7,303 nt of DNA from Gammaproteobacteria bacterium (GTDB lineage: Bacteria > Pseudomonadota > Gammaproteobacteria > Immundisolibacterales > Immundisolibacteraceae), in assembly GCA_003526065.1 (NCBI GenBank), contig DQBD01000003.1, positions 1-7,303 on the forward strand, read 5' to 3'. Below are positions 1 through 6,996 of this stretch, piece after piece (within the stretch, counting starts at the first letter, position 1; each line of letters starts with the position of its first letter). The position numbers were made by a program, and so were the translations under genes. The notes beneath the pieces were generated by a model, which worked only from the letters and a program-made list of their open reading frames with translations, did no database searches and was not told where the DNA came from.

Positions 1-1373
1 TCCAGTTCGCGTACGTTGCCGGGATACGAATGGCGCATGAGCGCCTGCAGCGCCGCGGTGGTGAATCCGGACACGCTGCGCCCATGCACGTGCTTGTAGC
101 GATTCAGAAAGTGGCCGATCAACAGCGGAATGTCGTCGCGCCGTTCCCGCAGCGGGGGAATGCGCACCGGGAACGTGGACAACCGGAAGTACAGGTCCTC
201 CCTGAAGCGCCCATCACGCACCGCGGCTTCCAGCTCCTCGTTGGTTGCCGCAATTACGCGGACATCGACGCGCTTCAGGTGCTCCCCGCCCACACGTTCG
301 ATCTCGCGCGTCTGCAGTACCCGCAGCAGTTTGCTTTGGGACGCATACGGAAGCGTCCCGATTTCGTCCAGGAAAAGCGTCCCGCCATCAGCCCGCTCAA
401 ACCGGCCGGCACGCGACCGCGTCGCACCGGTATAGGCACCCCGCTCGACGCCGAACAGCTCCGCCTCGACCAGGCTGTCCGGAAGCGCGGCGCAGTTGAC
501 CGCCACGAAGGGGCCATCGCAACGGGTGCTGATGCGGTGCAGGGCGCGGGCGAACAGCTCCTTGCCTACGCCGGTCTCTCCCAGGAACAGGACGTCGACA
601 CGGGTGGGGGCCACCCGCTCGACCAACTGGAAGGCAACCGTGAACCCCGGCGACGCACCCACCAGATCCGGATCATCGCTGGCGGTGGCCGTCTCGCCAC
701 CGGCCGCGAATCGGTTGATGAGTTGATGCGGCCGCGAATAGTCGAGTTCCGACGCCTCGTCCCCCCAATCCGCCACCGTGCGGCCAACCACCCGACACAC
801 CGCGTGACCACAGGCCTGGCACTCGACCTCCCGGAACGCAACCGGCACGCCCACCAGCGCGGAAGCATAGGCATTCATGTAACCGACCAGGCTGTGGCAG
901 ACCGGCGCCGCGGACAGGCCCAGATTGGACAGATAGAAATCGGCGTCCAACGACTGCGTCCAGCTGATACTGGCGCGAAACCGGCCACGTGCGGCGTCGA
1001 TGTCCACATCAACATCGCCCGCCTGTGCCACGCCGACGATGCTCAACATCGACAGTGCCTTGGAGAAGCTGTCGGCGCCGACCTGCTCCGTGCCACGGCT
1101 GAGCAGCAGCGCGGCTGAATTGGTGCCCGCCGTATAGCCCATGCGCATGAACGCGCGCCGCGCCGCCTCCGGCCCCGCATCTTCCAGCAGCGCGCGCGCC
1201 AGCACCTGATAACTCGACGGGTAGAACAGCAGCACCCGCTGGTCCCCCAACCACGCGCCGCCGCCCCCGTCGGGAAGCCACAGCATGTCGTGGATGTCGC
1301 ACAAACCCCGAGCGACGTCACCCCCATCCGACCGCGCTGGATGCGGTCGCTCGCCAGCGGACACCTTCGTCAT
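1..1373 (-). CDS. XylR/DmpR-type sigma54-dependent transcriptional activator, 3' end beyond window
   Basis: Cytoplasmic activator that senses a small, probably aromatic effector and drives sigma54 RNA polymerase by ATP hydrolysis. Reading leftward from an ATG at 1373 gives 457 uninterrupted codons up to the window edge. Residues about 25-125 match XylR_N (GDQRVLLF at 43-50, FMRMGYTAG at 75-83). Residues about 135-197 match V4R, with W138 and C159/E182/C185/C193 spaced as I recall for the zinc site of the phenol sensor MopR. The AAA+ domain begins near 237: Walker A GETGVGKE 265-272, sigma54-contacting loop GAYTGA 312-317 (the common form is GAFTGA; Tyr is a known natural variant), Walker [11 protein letters not shown] 330-339, then REDLYFRLS 391-399. 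The end of AAA+ and the Fis-type helix-turn-helix lie off the window. The start is set by a strong AGGAGG six bases upstream. It is divergent from the DUF1302 operon, its likely target. Family is certain; the effector is unknown. Confidence 0.95.
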   Translation of the reverse strand, partial: MTKVSAGERPHPARSDGGDVARGLCDIHDMLWLPDGGGGAWLGDQRVLLFYPSSYQVLARALLEDAGPEAARRAFMRMGYTAGTNSAALLLSRGTEQVGADSFSKALSMLSIVGVAQAGDVDVDIDAARGRFRASISWTQSLDADFYLSNLGLSAAPVCHSLVGYMNAYASALVGVPVAFREVECQACGHAVCRVVGRTVADWGDEASELDYSRPHQLINRFAAGGETATASDDPDLVGASPGFTVAFQLVERVAPTRVDVLFLGETGVGKELFARALHRISTRCDGPFVAVNCAALPDSLVEAELFGVERGAYTGATRSRAGRFERADGGTLFLDEIGTLPYASQSKLLRVLQTREIERVGGEHLKRVDVRVIAATNEELEAAVRDGRFREDLYFRLSTFPVRIPPLRERRDDIPLLIGHFLNRYKHVHGRSVSGFTTAALQALMRHSYPGNVREL

Positions 1374-1377
1374 CGTT

Positions 1378-1387
1378 CCCCTCCTCC
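1378..1387 (-). promoter_or_regulatory. Strong ribosome binding site of the sigma54 activator
   Basis: On the minus strand the sequence reads GGAGGAGGGG, containing a perfect AGGAGG core (1380-1385) six bases before the ATG at 1373. This fixes the start of the activator over downstream ATG codons, because translation from here includes the full XylR_N domain. Confidence 0.8.
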
Positions 1388-1392
1388 ACCGC

Positions 1393-1419
1393 GTGGGCGA
1401 ATGTCTGTAATTTCCGCAC
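1393..1419. promoter_or_regulatory. Putative upstream activator site 1 (distal)
   Basis: An imperfect inverted repeat with ten-base arms: GTGGGCGAAT at 1393-1402 and ATTTCCGCAC at 1410-1419, seven of ten positions pairing, with a seven-base spacer. The same order of elements (GTG, GAAT, then ATTT and CCG) recurs at 1426-1450, shifted by about 32 bp, close to three helical turns. Its centre is about 144 bp upstream of the predicted sigma54 start site, a usual distance for activators of the XylR family. It does not resemble the XylR consensus TTGA-N-CAATTG-N-TCAA, so assignment rests on position and repetition only. It lies just upstream of the activator's own start codon, which would permit autoregulation. 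Confidence 0.5.
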
Positions 1420-1425
1420 GGCGCA

Positions 1426-1450
1426 GTGAAGAATCTCGGAATTTTCCGAC
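1426..1450. promoter_or_regulatory. Putative upstream activator site 2 (proximal), with 14-bp palindrome
   Basis: Second copy of the repeat: GTGAAGAAT at 1426-1434, then ATTTTCCGAC at 1441-1450. Inside it is a cleaner palindrome at 1436-1449, TCGGAA-TT-TTCCGA, with six of six arm bases pairing. Its centre is about 110 bp upstream of the predicted sigma54 start site. A second short pairing, CTCGG (1435-1439) with CCGAG (1452-1456), overlaps it. Paired sites in phase on the helix are what XylR-type hexamer-forming activators use. Whether the activator encoded at 1-1373 binds here is inference. Confidence 0.55.
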
Positions 1451-1470
1451 CCCGAGACCCAAGCCACCGC

Positions 1471-1507
1471 ACGAAATAATATTTTCTTTTTATATAACAG
1501 TGGCTTG
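1471..1507. promoter_or_regulatory. A/T-rich segment with possible IHF site; possible promoter of the activator
   Basis: Positions 1473-1498 are almost pure A/T in an otherwise GC-rich region and lie between the repeats and the sigma54 promoter. At 1495-1507 the sequence TAACAG-TGGC-TTG matches seven of nine fixed positions of the IHF consensus WATCAA-N4-TTR, with the A/T tract on the side where IHF usually has one. It would sit about 43-55 bp upstream of the predicted start, typical for IHF-bent sigma54 promoters. The same A/T tract is the only place with plausible -10 boxes (TATAAA, TATTAT on the minus strand) for transcription of the activator, but I found no convincing -35 partner. Confidence 0.35.
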
Positions 1508-1523
1508 TGAGACCCTCCCGGAC

Positions 1524-1539
1524 TGGCACACGCCCTGCA
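1524..1539 (+). promoter_or_regulatory. Sigma54 (RpoN) -24/-12 promoter of the DUF1302 operon
   Basis: TGGCAC at 1524-1529, five bases, then CTGCA at 1535-1539. Against the consensus TGGCACG-N4-TTGCW, the invariant GG (1525-1526) and GC (1537-1538) are present with the required ten bases between them; one T of the -12 element is C. The predicted start site is near 1550, leaving an untranslated leader of about 85 bases before the ATG at 1635. The adjacent divergent gene encodes a sigma54 activator, which strongly supports the assignment. Confidence 0.82.
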
Positions 1540-1623
1540 ATTACTCCAGAAAAACGACCGGCGCGTGACAACCGTCAGCGCACGGCCAACACAAGAGTGC
1601 GCAAACACCGAGTCATCAGCAAC

Positions 1624-1630
1624 GGAGGGG
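1624..1630 (+). promoter_or_regulatory. Ribosome binding site of the DUF1302 gene
   Basis: GGAGGGG lies four bases upstream of the ATG at 1635 and supports that start, which is also the one that supplies a complete signal peptide. Confidence 0.7.
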
Positions 1631-1634
1631 AGCG

Positions 1635-3254
1635 ATGGCGATCACCCACAAGCGGGCCTTTGGCATGGGTTGGGCCTGTGTGCTGGTGCTGGGCACCGGA
1701 CACACCGCGACGGCAGCCGAGTACGCCCTGCACGGCTACGTTCGCGAATATCTGTCACTCAACCTGGAAGACAAGCCGGAGCCCAACGCTCACGGCGACT
1801 CCATCGGTGGCGCCGGACAACTGTCCATGGCACGAACCGTCCTCAAGCTCGACGCGGACGCCCGGTTCGATTCCTTCTACGTGAAGGCCGTCGGTCGCTT
1901 CAGCCGGGAAAACCGCACCCCGTACCTCGAAGAGCTTGAAAAAGCCGCGCAATCCGGCGCCTTTCCCGGCGGCTCGATAGTGAAAGACCAATATAACGAG
2001 GAGACGCTGCGCGAACTCTACGTCGGGTTCGACATCGGCCCGTCGGCCCACCTGGTCCTGGGCAAACAGCAGGTCGTCTGGGGCGAATCGGATTTTTTTC
2101 GCGCCACCGACGTGATCAACGGCTACGACCTGCGGTGGCGCGCCATCGAGCGCGAAAACGAGGAAACCCGCAGTCCGCTCTGGATGGCCAACCTGATGCT
2201 GTCCGTGCCCTACACCGAAGGACAGCTGCAACTGATCTTCCGGCCCGGCTGGGATCGCGCCCGCGACGTGATCACGCAACGCGACCTGTTCGGCGGCCGC
2301 GATGCCGGCGCCGGCTACAGGGGCGTCAACAGCCTCGGGAGTGCGCCCAACAACTTCGACAACCCGGCCGGTGACACGGACGACGCGAACTACGGTGTTC
2401 GCTGGACGCACAGCCTGTTCGACCATGCACTGGATTACTCCCTGCTGTACTACCGCGGACTCAACCGCGAGGCGATCGTCAACTCCGCCGGAATCGAGGC
2501 ATCCACGATCAGCGTCGCCAACCCGCTGGGCACCGCGGTCACCCCCGTCGGCGGCATGCCGGCGAATGGCATATCCGAAATCATCTATCCCAAGATAGAT
2601 ATCTTCGGCTTGACGTTTACATCGGACATTTCCAGCCAGTCGTTGGTGCTCCGCGGCGAGATCGCCTACGTCCCCAACCAACCGTACAACGTCGGCACGG
2701 ACTTCAACCTGGCATTGCCAGGCGTCTTCTTTGGCGGACCACCGGGTTCGGCCGTTCCACTCGGCACTGTCCCGGGATTGGGGGGAATCATCGAGAAACC
2801 CACGCTGCGGCCGATGATCGGGTTCGACAAAACGGTTCGGTGGACACAGAACCTCCTGAAAACCCAGCGACCAAGCCTATGGACAGTCGAGGTATTCGAC
2901 CAGTGGATACTCGACTATGACCGGGACGACGACATCGTCGAAGTATTCGGATACGGCGCGGCGGCACGCGAACACCAGCCAATCTTCACGTCCACCCTGA
3001 CACTGAATTACGACCACGACCACATCAACCCCAGCATTGCCATTCTTTACGACATGAATTTCGGCGACGCCATTCTGATCCCCGCCGTCGACATAAAGTT
3101 TGGTGATCACTGGCGCTTCTATGCCGAAGCAACCCTCAACCTACCCGCCCACGGGGTAAAGAAGCGACAGTCGGAAGTGGAAAACGACACACACCTGCTG
3201 GGCCTGGGCGGCAACAACAGCCAACTGCTGCTGCGCGCCACCTATCAGTTCTGA
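1635..3254 (+). CDS. DUF1302 family outer-membrane protein
   Basis: A 539-residue secreted protein. Residues 1-28 form a signal peptide: basic HKR, a hydrophobic core around residues 9-21, then ATAA before Glu29. The mature part shows features of the DUF1302 family, notably GKQQVVWGES (143-152) followed by DFFRATDVINGYDLRWR, many alternating aromatic/polar strands, Asn/Asp/Gly-rich loops near residues 220-255, and a C-terminal phenylalanine (ATYQF) as in outer-membrane beta-barrels. The length is within the usual 500-650 residues. In the family, DUF1302 genes sit directly before DUF1329 genes, often in aromatic, steroid or hydrocarbon catabolic clusters, frequently with RND/MMPL exporters; none is visible here. 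The role is presumed outer-membrane passage or handling of a hydrophobic compound, which is inference. It is first in the operon, 85 bases behind a sigma54 start. A run of seven T at 2093-2099 lies within the coding sequence. Confidence 0.9.
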   Translation: MAITHKRAFGMGWACVLVLGTGHTATAAEYALHGYVREYLSLNLEDKPEPNAHGDSIGGAGQLSMARTVLKLDADARFDSFYVKAVGRFSRENRTPYLEELEKAAQSGAFPGGSIVKDQYNEETLRELYVGFDIGPSAHLVLGKQQVVWGESDFFRATDVINGYDLRWRAIERENEETRSPLWMANLMLSVPYTEGQLQLIFRPGWDRARDVITQRDLFGGRDAGAGYRGVNSLGSAPNNFDNPAGDTDDANYGVRWTHSLFDHALDYSLLYYRGLNREAIVNSAGIEASTISVANPLGTAVTPVGGMPANGISEIIYPKIDIFGLTFTSDISSQSLVLRGEIAYVPNQPYNVGTDFNLALPGVFFGGPPGSAVPLGTVPGLGGIIEKPTLRPMIGFDKTVRWTQNLLKTQRPSLWTVEVFDQWILDYDRDDDIVEVFGYGAAAREHQPIFTSTLTLNYDHDHINPSIAILYDMNFGDAILIPAVDIKFGDHWRFYAEATLNLPAHGVKKRQSEVENDTHLLGLGGNNSQLLLRATYQF

Positions 3255-3311
3255 CACAGCCACCTAGCGCGTGGGCACCGACACCAAAAAACCAAGACGG
3301 ACCGCCCTGCC

Positions 3312-3317
3312 AAGGAG
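3312..3317 (+). promoter_or_regulatory. Ribosome binding site of the DUF1329 gene
   Basis: AAGGAG, nine bases upstream of the ATG at 3327. The 72-base gap after the DUF1302 stop holds no terminator-like hairpin with a T tract, so the two genes are probably cotranscribed. Confidence 0.65.
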
Positions 3318-3326
3318 AAACGACAC

Positions 3327-4568
3327 ATGACTCGCACGTTCACGACACTCTTTCTTGCCATCGGCCTGGGGCTGGGAACATCCGTGGCGGCCGACCTGCC
3401 CGCCGGGACCGTCATCAACGCCAGCAACATCGACGACATGTTGCCGCAATCCTTCGACGGGCACGTCATCGGTGACGTAATGCCCCTGTCCATGCAGTTC
3501 CTGGTGCGCAACTATGCCCTTCAGATCAAATTAAAGAAAATTCAAAAGCAAGAGATAGACCCCAGCTATTACGAGGCAACGGCAAAGTACTCCGGGCAGG
3601 TCAGGATCGACCCTGACACCAAGTTGCTCAGCAATTACGTGGCTGGCACACCCTTTCCAACCATCGACCCCGACGACCCACTGGCCGGCTACATGGCCAT
3701 GTGGAACAGCTTCTACTACTACGCCGTGTCAGGCCCGTCGCTGGACGGTGACTACGATCAATTGCTGATTGACGGGAAGAAGGGGCTGGACCAACACCAG
3801 ACCTGGCACTTCACCAACCTGCCGATGGTCGGGCGAACGCTGGAGCCCCATGTGATCGGCGATGGCAAGATCGCGAAAAAGGAAATGGTTTACGTAAAGG
3901 CGCCCTACGACGCCAAGGGGTTTGCCCTGCTGACACACCGCTACACGGACGGGCGCCTTGACGATACCTGGGGATATATCAAGACAATCCGCCGGGTCCG
4001 GCGCTTTTCCTCTGGCACCTGGATGGACCCGGTAGGGGGAAGCGATCTGCTCTACGACGACATCAACGCATTCAATGCCAACCCAGCCTGGTACAAGGAC
4101 TTCAAGTACCTGGGTCGCAAGTACGTTCTGGGAATGCAACTTGAAGTGCCACAGGCCATACGCGACGCCGACGACAAGGCCGGCGAGTTTCCCTACGTCG
4201 ACCTGAATAACTGGCCGCACTGGAATCCGATTCAAGAGTGGGGCCCGGTGCCGGTCGACATGGTGGAAGCGATTCCGCCCGACCACCACCCCTACAGCAA
4301 GAAGATGTACTACCTGTCAGTCGACTACCCAGGCTTTGGCCGCTACATGGAGGCTTACGACAAGGGCAACAAGCTGTGGAAGGTGGACATGCTGGCCCCC
4401 GGCGCGGCCCGGGACGCCCAGGGACGCAGCTGGATAACCCGCTACGCCGTACACATGATCGATGTGCAGCGCGAGCACGCGACCGTTGCGATAGGCTGGG
4501 ACGTCACGCCTGCAGACATCGATCCGGACGACGTTACGGTCGAGGCACTGACGAGAGCGGCACGTTGA
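3327..4568 (+). CDS. DUF1329 family periplasmic protein (LolB-like fold)
   Basis: A 413-residue exported protein. The signal peptide covers residues 1-22 (hydrophobic LFLAIGLGLG core, VAA before Asp23). There is no Cys after the cleavage site, so it is not a lipoprotein. Family-typical features are the repeated Tyr/Trp-rich strands, YVKAPYDAKGFALLTHRY (189-206), the basic turn WGYIKTIRRVRRF (215-227), the segment DDINAFNANPAWYKDFKYLG (244-263), and a C-terminus ending ALTRAAR. Structures of the family are related to the LolA/LolB half-barrel that holds lipids, so a carrier for a hydrophobic ligand, working with the DUF1302 barrel, is a reasonable but unproved inference. The gene follows DUF1302 by 72 bases. 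A locally A-rich, Lys-rich stretch (3525-3555, residues about 67-77) differs from the GC-rich surroundings. Confidence 0.9.
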   Translation: MTRTFTTLFLAIGLGLGTSVAADLPAGTVINASNIDDMLPQSFDGHVIGDVMPLSMQFLVRNYALQIKLKKIQKQEIDPSYYEATAKYSGQVRIDPDTKLLSNYVAGTPFPTIDPDDPLAGYMAMWNSFYYYAVSGPSLDGDYDQLLIDGKKGLDQHQTWHFTNLPMVGRTLEPHVIGDGKIAKKEMVYVKAPYDAKGFALLTHRYTDGRLDDTWGYIKTIRRVRRFSSGTWMDPVGGSDLLYDDINAFNANPAWYKDFKYLGRKYVLGMQLEVPQAIRDADDKAGEFPYVDLNNWPHWNPIQEWGPVPVDMVEAIPPDHHPYSKKMYYLSVDYPGFGRYMEAYDKGNKLWKVDMLAPGAARDAQGRSWITRYAVHMIDVQREHATVAIGWDVTPADIDPDDVTVEALTRAAR

Positions 4569-4588
4569 GCACCACGCCCACCCTACGC

Positions 4589-4603
4589 CGCCGGCACCCG
4601 GCG
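4589..4603 (+). other. Short GC hairpin between DUF1329 and molybdoenzyme genes
   Basis: CGCCGG-CAC-CCGGCG can form a six-pair, all-GC stem with a three-base loop, 20 bases after the DUF1329 stop. There is no T tract after it, so it is not a standard intrinsic terminator. It could slow exonucleases or polymerase, or be chance in GC-rich DNA. The rest of the 115-base gap (4569-4683) contains no obvious promoter. Confidence 0.3.
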
Positions 4604-4672
4604 CCAACCGACGCACCGTGGTCAGCCGTCTATGCGGCCCGACCCGCGGGCCATCCACAGGACACACGTGGC

Positions 4673-4677
4673 AGGAC
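4673..4677 (+). promoter_or_regulatory. Ribosome binding site deciding the molybdoenzyme start
   Basis: AGGAC, with AGGA seven bases before the ATG at 4684. An in-frame GTG at 4618 would add 22 residues, but these resemble neither a Tat signal nor the family N-terminus, and no good ribosome site precedes that GTG. The ATG start puts the family motif THWG at residues 11-14. Confidence 0.6.
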
Positions 4678-4683
4678 GCGCGC

Positions 4684-6996
4684 ATGAATCAGCCGACCGC
4701 CCCCCTCGCGTTCACCCACTGGGGCCTTTTCCATCCGCAGGTGGACACCGGCCGGGTCGTCGGCCTGCGACCGTTTGCCGCCGACCCGCACCCGGTCGAG
4801 TTCGGGCAATCACTCATCGACGCCGTGCACAGCCCGCTGCGCATCACCCAGCCGATGGTGCGCGAAGGCTGGCTCGCGCATGGGCCGGGCCCCGGACGGC
4901 GCGGCGGCGAGGCGTTCGTGCCGGTGACCTGGGATCGTGCCCTCGACCTGGTGGCCCGCGAGGTGGAACGGGTCCGCAGCGCGCATGGCAACACCAGCAT
5001 CTATGCCGGGTCATACGGCTGGGGCAGCGCGAGCACCGTCAACCACCCGGCACAGCTGCTCCACCGCTACTTGAACCTCCTCGGCGGTTACACGGACAGC
5101 GTCGGCAACTACAGCGCCGGCGCCGCGTTCTACATCCTGCCGCACGTGGTCGGTGGCCTGGAGGCCATCGTGATGCCGACCGACTGGCGCGCGCTGGTCG
5201 GGCACACCGAACTGCTGGTGACCTTCGGCGGGCTGCCACTCAAGAACGCGCAGGCGGACCTGGGCGGCGCGGCGGTGCATGAAACCCCCTCGTATCTGTC
5301 ACAGCTCGCCCGTCGCGGTGTCGAGTGCGTGCTGGTCAGCCCGCTGCGTGACGACCTCGGCGACGCGTTCCAGGCGCAGTGGCTGCCCGCGCGGCCGAAC
5401 ACCGATACCGCGATCATGCTGGCCCTGGCCCATACGCTGTACGCGGAAGAGCTCTGGGACCGCGATTTCGTGCAGCGCTACTGCGTCGGCTTTGAACGCT
5501 TCGAACCCTACCTCACGGGGCGCGCCGACGGTCAGCCGAAGGACGCCGACTGGGCAGCGGCCATCAGCGGCATTCCCGCGGACGCCCTTCGCACGCTGGC
5601 GCGGCGCATGGTGACGCGACGCACGTTGATCAACTGCTCCCTGTCCGTGCAGCGCCAGCACCATGGCGAACTCGCCTACTGGGCGCTGGTCACGCTGGCG
5701 GCCATGGTGGGACAGATCGGCTTGCCCGGCGGCGGCTTCGGCTGCGGCTACGGCACCGGCGGCACCGGCGCGCCAAGACGGCATTTCCCGGTGCCGCGGC
5801 TGCCGGCCGGGCGCAACCCGACCGGCGCCTTCATCCCGGTCGCGCGTGTCTCGGACATGTTGCTGAACCCGGGCGGCAGCTGCCAGTTCAACGGCCAGGA
5901 CATTCCCTATCCGGATGTACGGCTCATCTACTGGGCAGGCGGCAATCCGTTCCATCACCACCAGGACCTGGGCAAGCTGCTGCGCGGCTGGCAACGGGTC
6001 GATACCGTGGTCGTCCACGACGCCTGGTGGACGCCCGTCGCACGCCACGCGGATATCGTGCTGCCGTGCGCCACGACGCTCGAGCGCGATGATCTGTCCA
6101 GCGCGCTGCTGATGAGCGACCGATACATCGTCGCCAACCGCGCGGCCATCGCGCCGGTCGGCGAGGCGCGGGCGGAATTCGACATCTTCGCCGCGCTCGC
6201 CGAGCGAAGTGGTATCGGCGAAGCGTTCACCGAAGGCCTGGATGCCCCTGGCTGGCTGCGCCGCGTGTACGAAGAGGCCCGCACCGGCGCCGCGCGCATG
6301 CAGGTCGAGTTACCCGATTTCGACAGCTTCTGGGAAACCGGCTATGTGGAAGTGCCGGCCAAACCCGAGCCCCATGTGATGCTGGCGGGCTTTCGAAACG
6401 ACCCGGATACCCACCGCCTGCGCACGCCGTCGGGACGCATCGAGATCTACTCGGAAACCATCGCCGGCTTCGGCTACGCCGACTGTCCGCCGCATCCCGC
6501 CTGGCTCGAACCGGCCGAGTGGCTCGGCAGCCCGCTCTCGGCGCAGTATCCGCTGCACCTGGTCACCAACCAGCCGCGCACGCGCCTTCACAGCCAGCTC
6601 GACATGGGCCGCGTGAGCCGGGCGAGCAAGATCGCCAACCGCGAACCGGTGTGGATGCACCCCACAGACGCGGCCGCACGCCACCTGGCCGAAGGCGATG
6701 TGGTCCGCGTACAAAGCCCGCGCGGCAGCTGCCTCGCCGGCCTGCACATCACCGACCTGGTACGACCAGGCGTGGTGCAACTGGCCACAGGGGCCTGGTA
6801 CGACCCGGCCGAGCCGGGCGTGCCCGACAGCCTGTGCAAGCACGGCAACCCGAACGTGCTGACGCTCGACATCGGCAGCTCCGAGTTGGCGCAGGCGCCC
6901 AGCTCGCAGACCACGCTGGTCGAGGTGACGCGCTGCGACGATCCGCCGCCGGTGACCGCGTTTGAGCTGCCGCCGATCAGGCCACCGGCGGACTGA
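4684..6996 (+). CDS. Molybdopterin-dependent oxidoreductase, BisC/TorA/DMSO-reductase branch
   Basis: A 770-residue bis-MGD molybdenum enzyme. It lacks the N-terminal Cys cluster for Fe-S binding and begins with THWG (11-14) as biotin-sulfoxide-reductase-like proteins do. PLRITQPMVREGWL (51-64) and VPVTWDRALDLVA (79-91) follow. SYGWGS (110-115) gives Tyr111 and Trp113, matching the active-site Tyr114/Trp116 of Rhodobacter DMSO reductase. Ser144 in GNYSAGAA, 33 residues after that Tyr, fits the molybdenum-ligating Ser147. Cofactor-binding segments include WAGGNPFHHH (417-426), ARHADIVLPCATTLERDD (453-470), and the C-terminal dinucleotide domain with GAWYDP (703-708) and HGNPNVLTLDIGSS (720-733). 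No Tat or Sec signal is seen, so it should be cytoplasmic and, without its own Fe-S centre, take electrons from a partner not encoded here. S- or N-oxide reduction is the family norm; the real substrate is unknown. It is third in the operon, 115 bases after DUF1329. Confidence 0.92.
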   Translation: MNQPTAPLAFTHWGLFHPQVDTGRVVGLRPFAADPHPVEFGQSLIDAVHSPLRITQPMVREGWLAHGPGPGRRGGEAFVPVTWDRALDLVAREVERVRSAHGNTSIYAGSYGWGSASTVNHPAQLLHRYLNLLGGYTDSVGNYSAGAAFYILPHVVGGLEAIVMPTDWRALVGHTELLVTFGGLPLKNAQADLGGAAVHETPSYLSQLARRGVECVLVSPLRDDLGDAFQAQWLPARPNTDTAIMLALAHTLYAEELWDRDFVQRYCVGFERFEPYLTGRADGQPKDADWAAAISGIPADALRTLARRMVTRRTLINCSLSVQRQHHGELAYWALVTLAAMVGQIGLPGGGFGCGYGTGGTGAPRRHFPVPRLPAGRNPTGAFIPVARVSDMLLNPGGSCQFNGQDIPYPDVRLIYWAGGNPFHHHQDLGKLLRGWQRVDTVVVHDAWWTPVARHADIVLPCATTLERDDLSSALLMSDRYIVANRAAIAPVGEARAEFDIFAALAERSGIGEAFTEGLDAPGWLRRVYEEARTGAARMQVELPDFDSFWETGYVEVPAKPEPHVMLAGFRNDPDTHRLRTPSGRIEIYSETIAGFGYADCPPHPAWLEPAEWLGSPLSAQYPLHLVTNQPRTRLHSQLDMGRVSRASKIANREPVWMHPTDAAARHLAEGDVVRVQSPRGSCLAGLHITDLVRPGVVQLATGAWYDPAEPGVPDSLCKHGNPNVLTLDIGSSELAQAPSSQTTLVEVTRCDDPPPVTAFELPPIRPPAD

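Noticed and set aside
30..1118. A 362-codon open frame on the plus strand
   Set aside because: It is antisense to the sigma54 activator, whose minus-strand frame contains Walker A, GAYTGA and Walker B motifs; the plus-strand product is rich in Arg/His/Gln with no domain pattern, as expected of a GC-rich shadow frame.
1566..1577. TGAC-AACC-GTCA inverted repeat in the leader
   Set aside because: Only four-base arms that do not extend; expected by chance and not at a position that suggests an operator.
2093..2099. Run of seven T as a possible frameshift site in the DUF1302 gene
   Set aside because: The frame is intact through conserved sequence on both sides and encodes the expected Asp-Phe-Phe-Arg; nothing indicates programmed slippage.
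1755..2681. A 308-codon open frame on the minus strand
   Set aside because: It lies wholly inside the DUF1302 gene, has no ribosome site or recognisable domain, and shows shadow-frame composition.
4618..4683. 22-residue N-terminal extension of the molybdoenzyme from GTG
   Set aside because: No ribosome site, no twin-arginine or hydrophobic signal, and the ATG at 4684 has a suitable AGGA and the family-typical N-terminus.
5299..6048. A 249-codon open frame on the minus strand
   Set aside because: It is antisense to conserved molybdoenzyme motifs and has no family features of its own.
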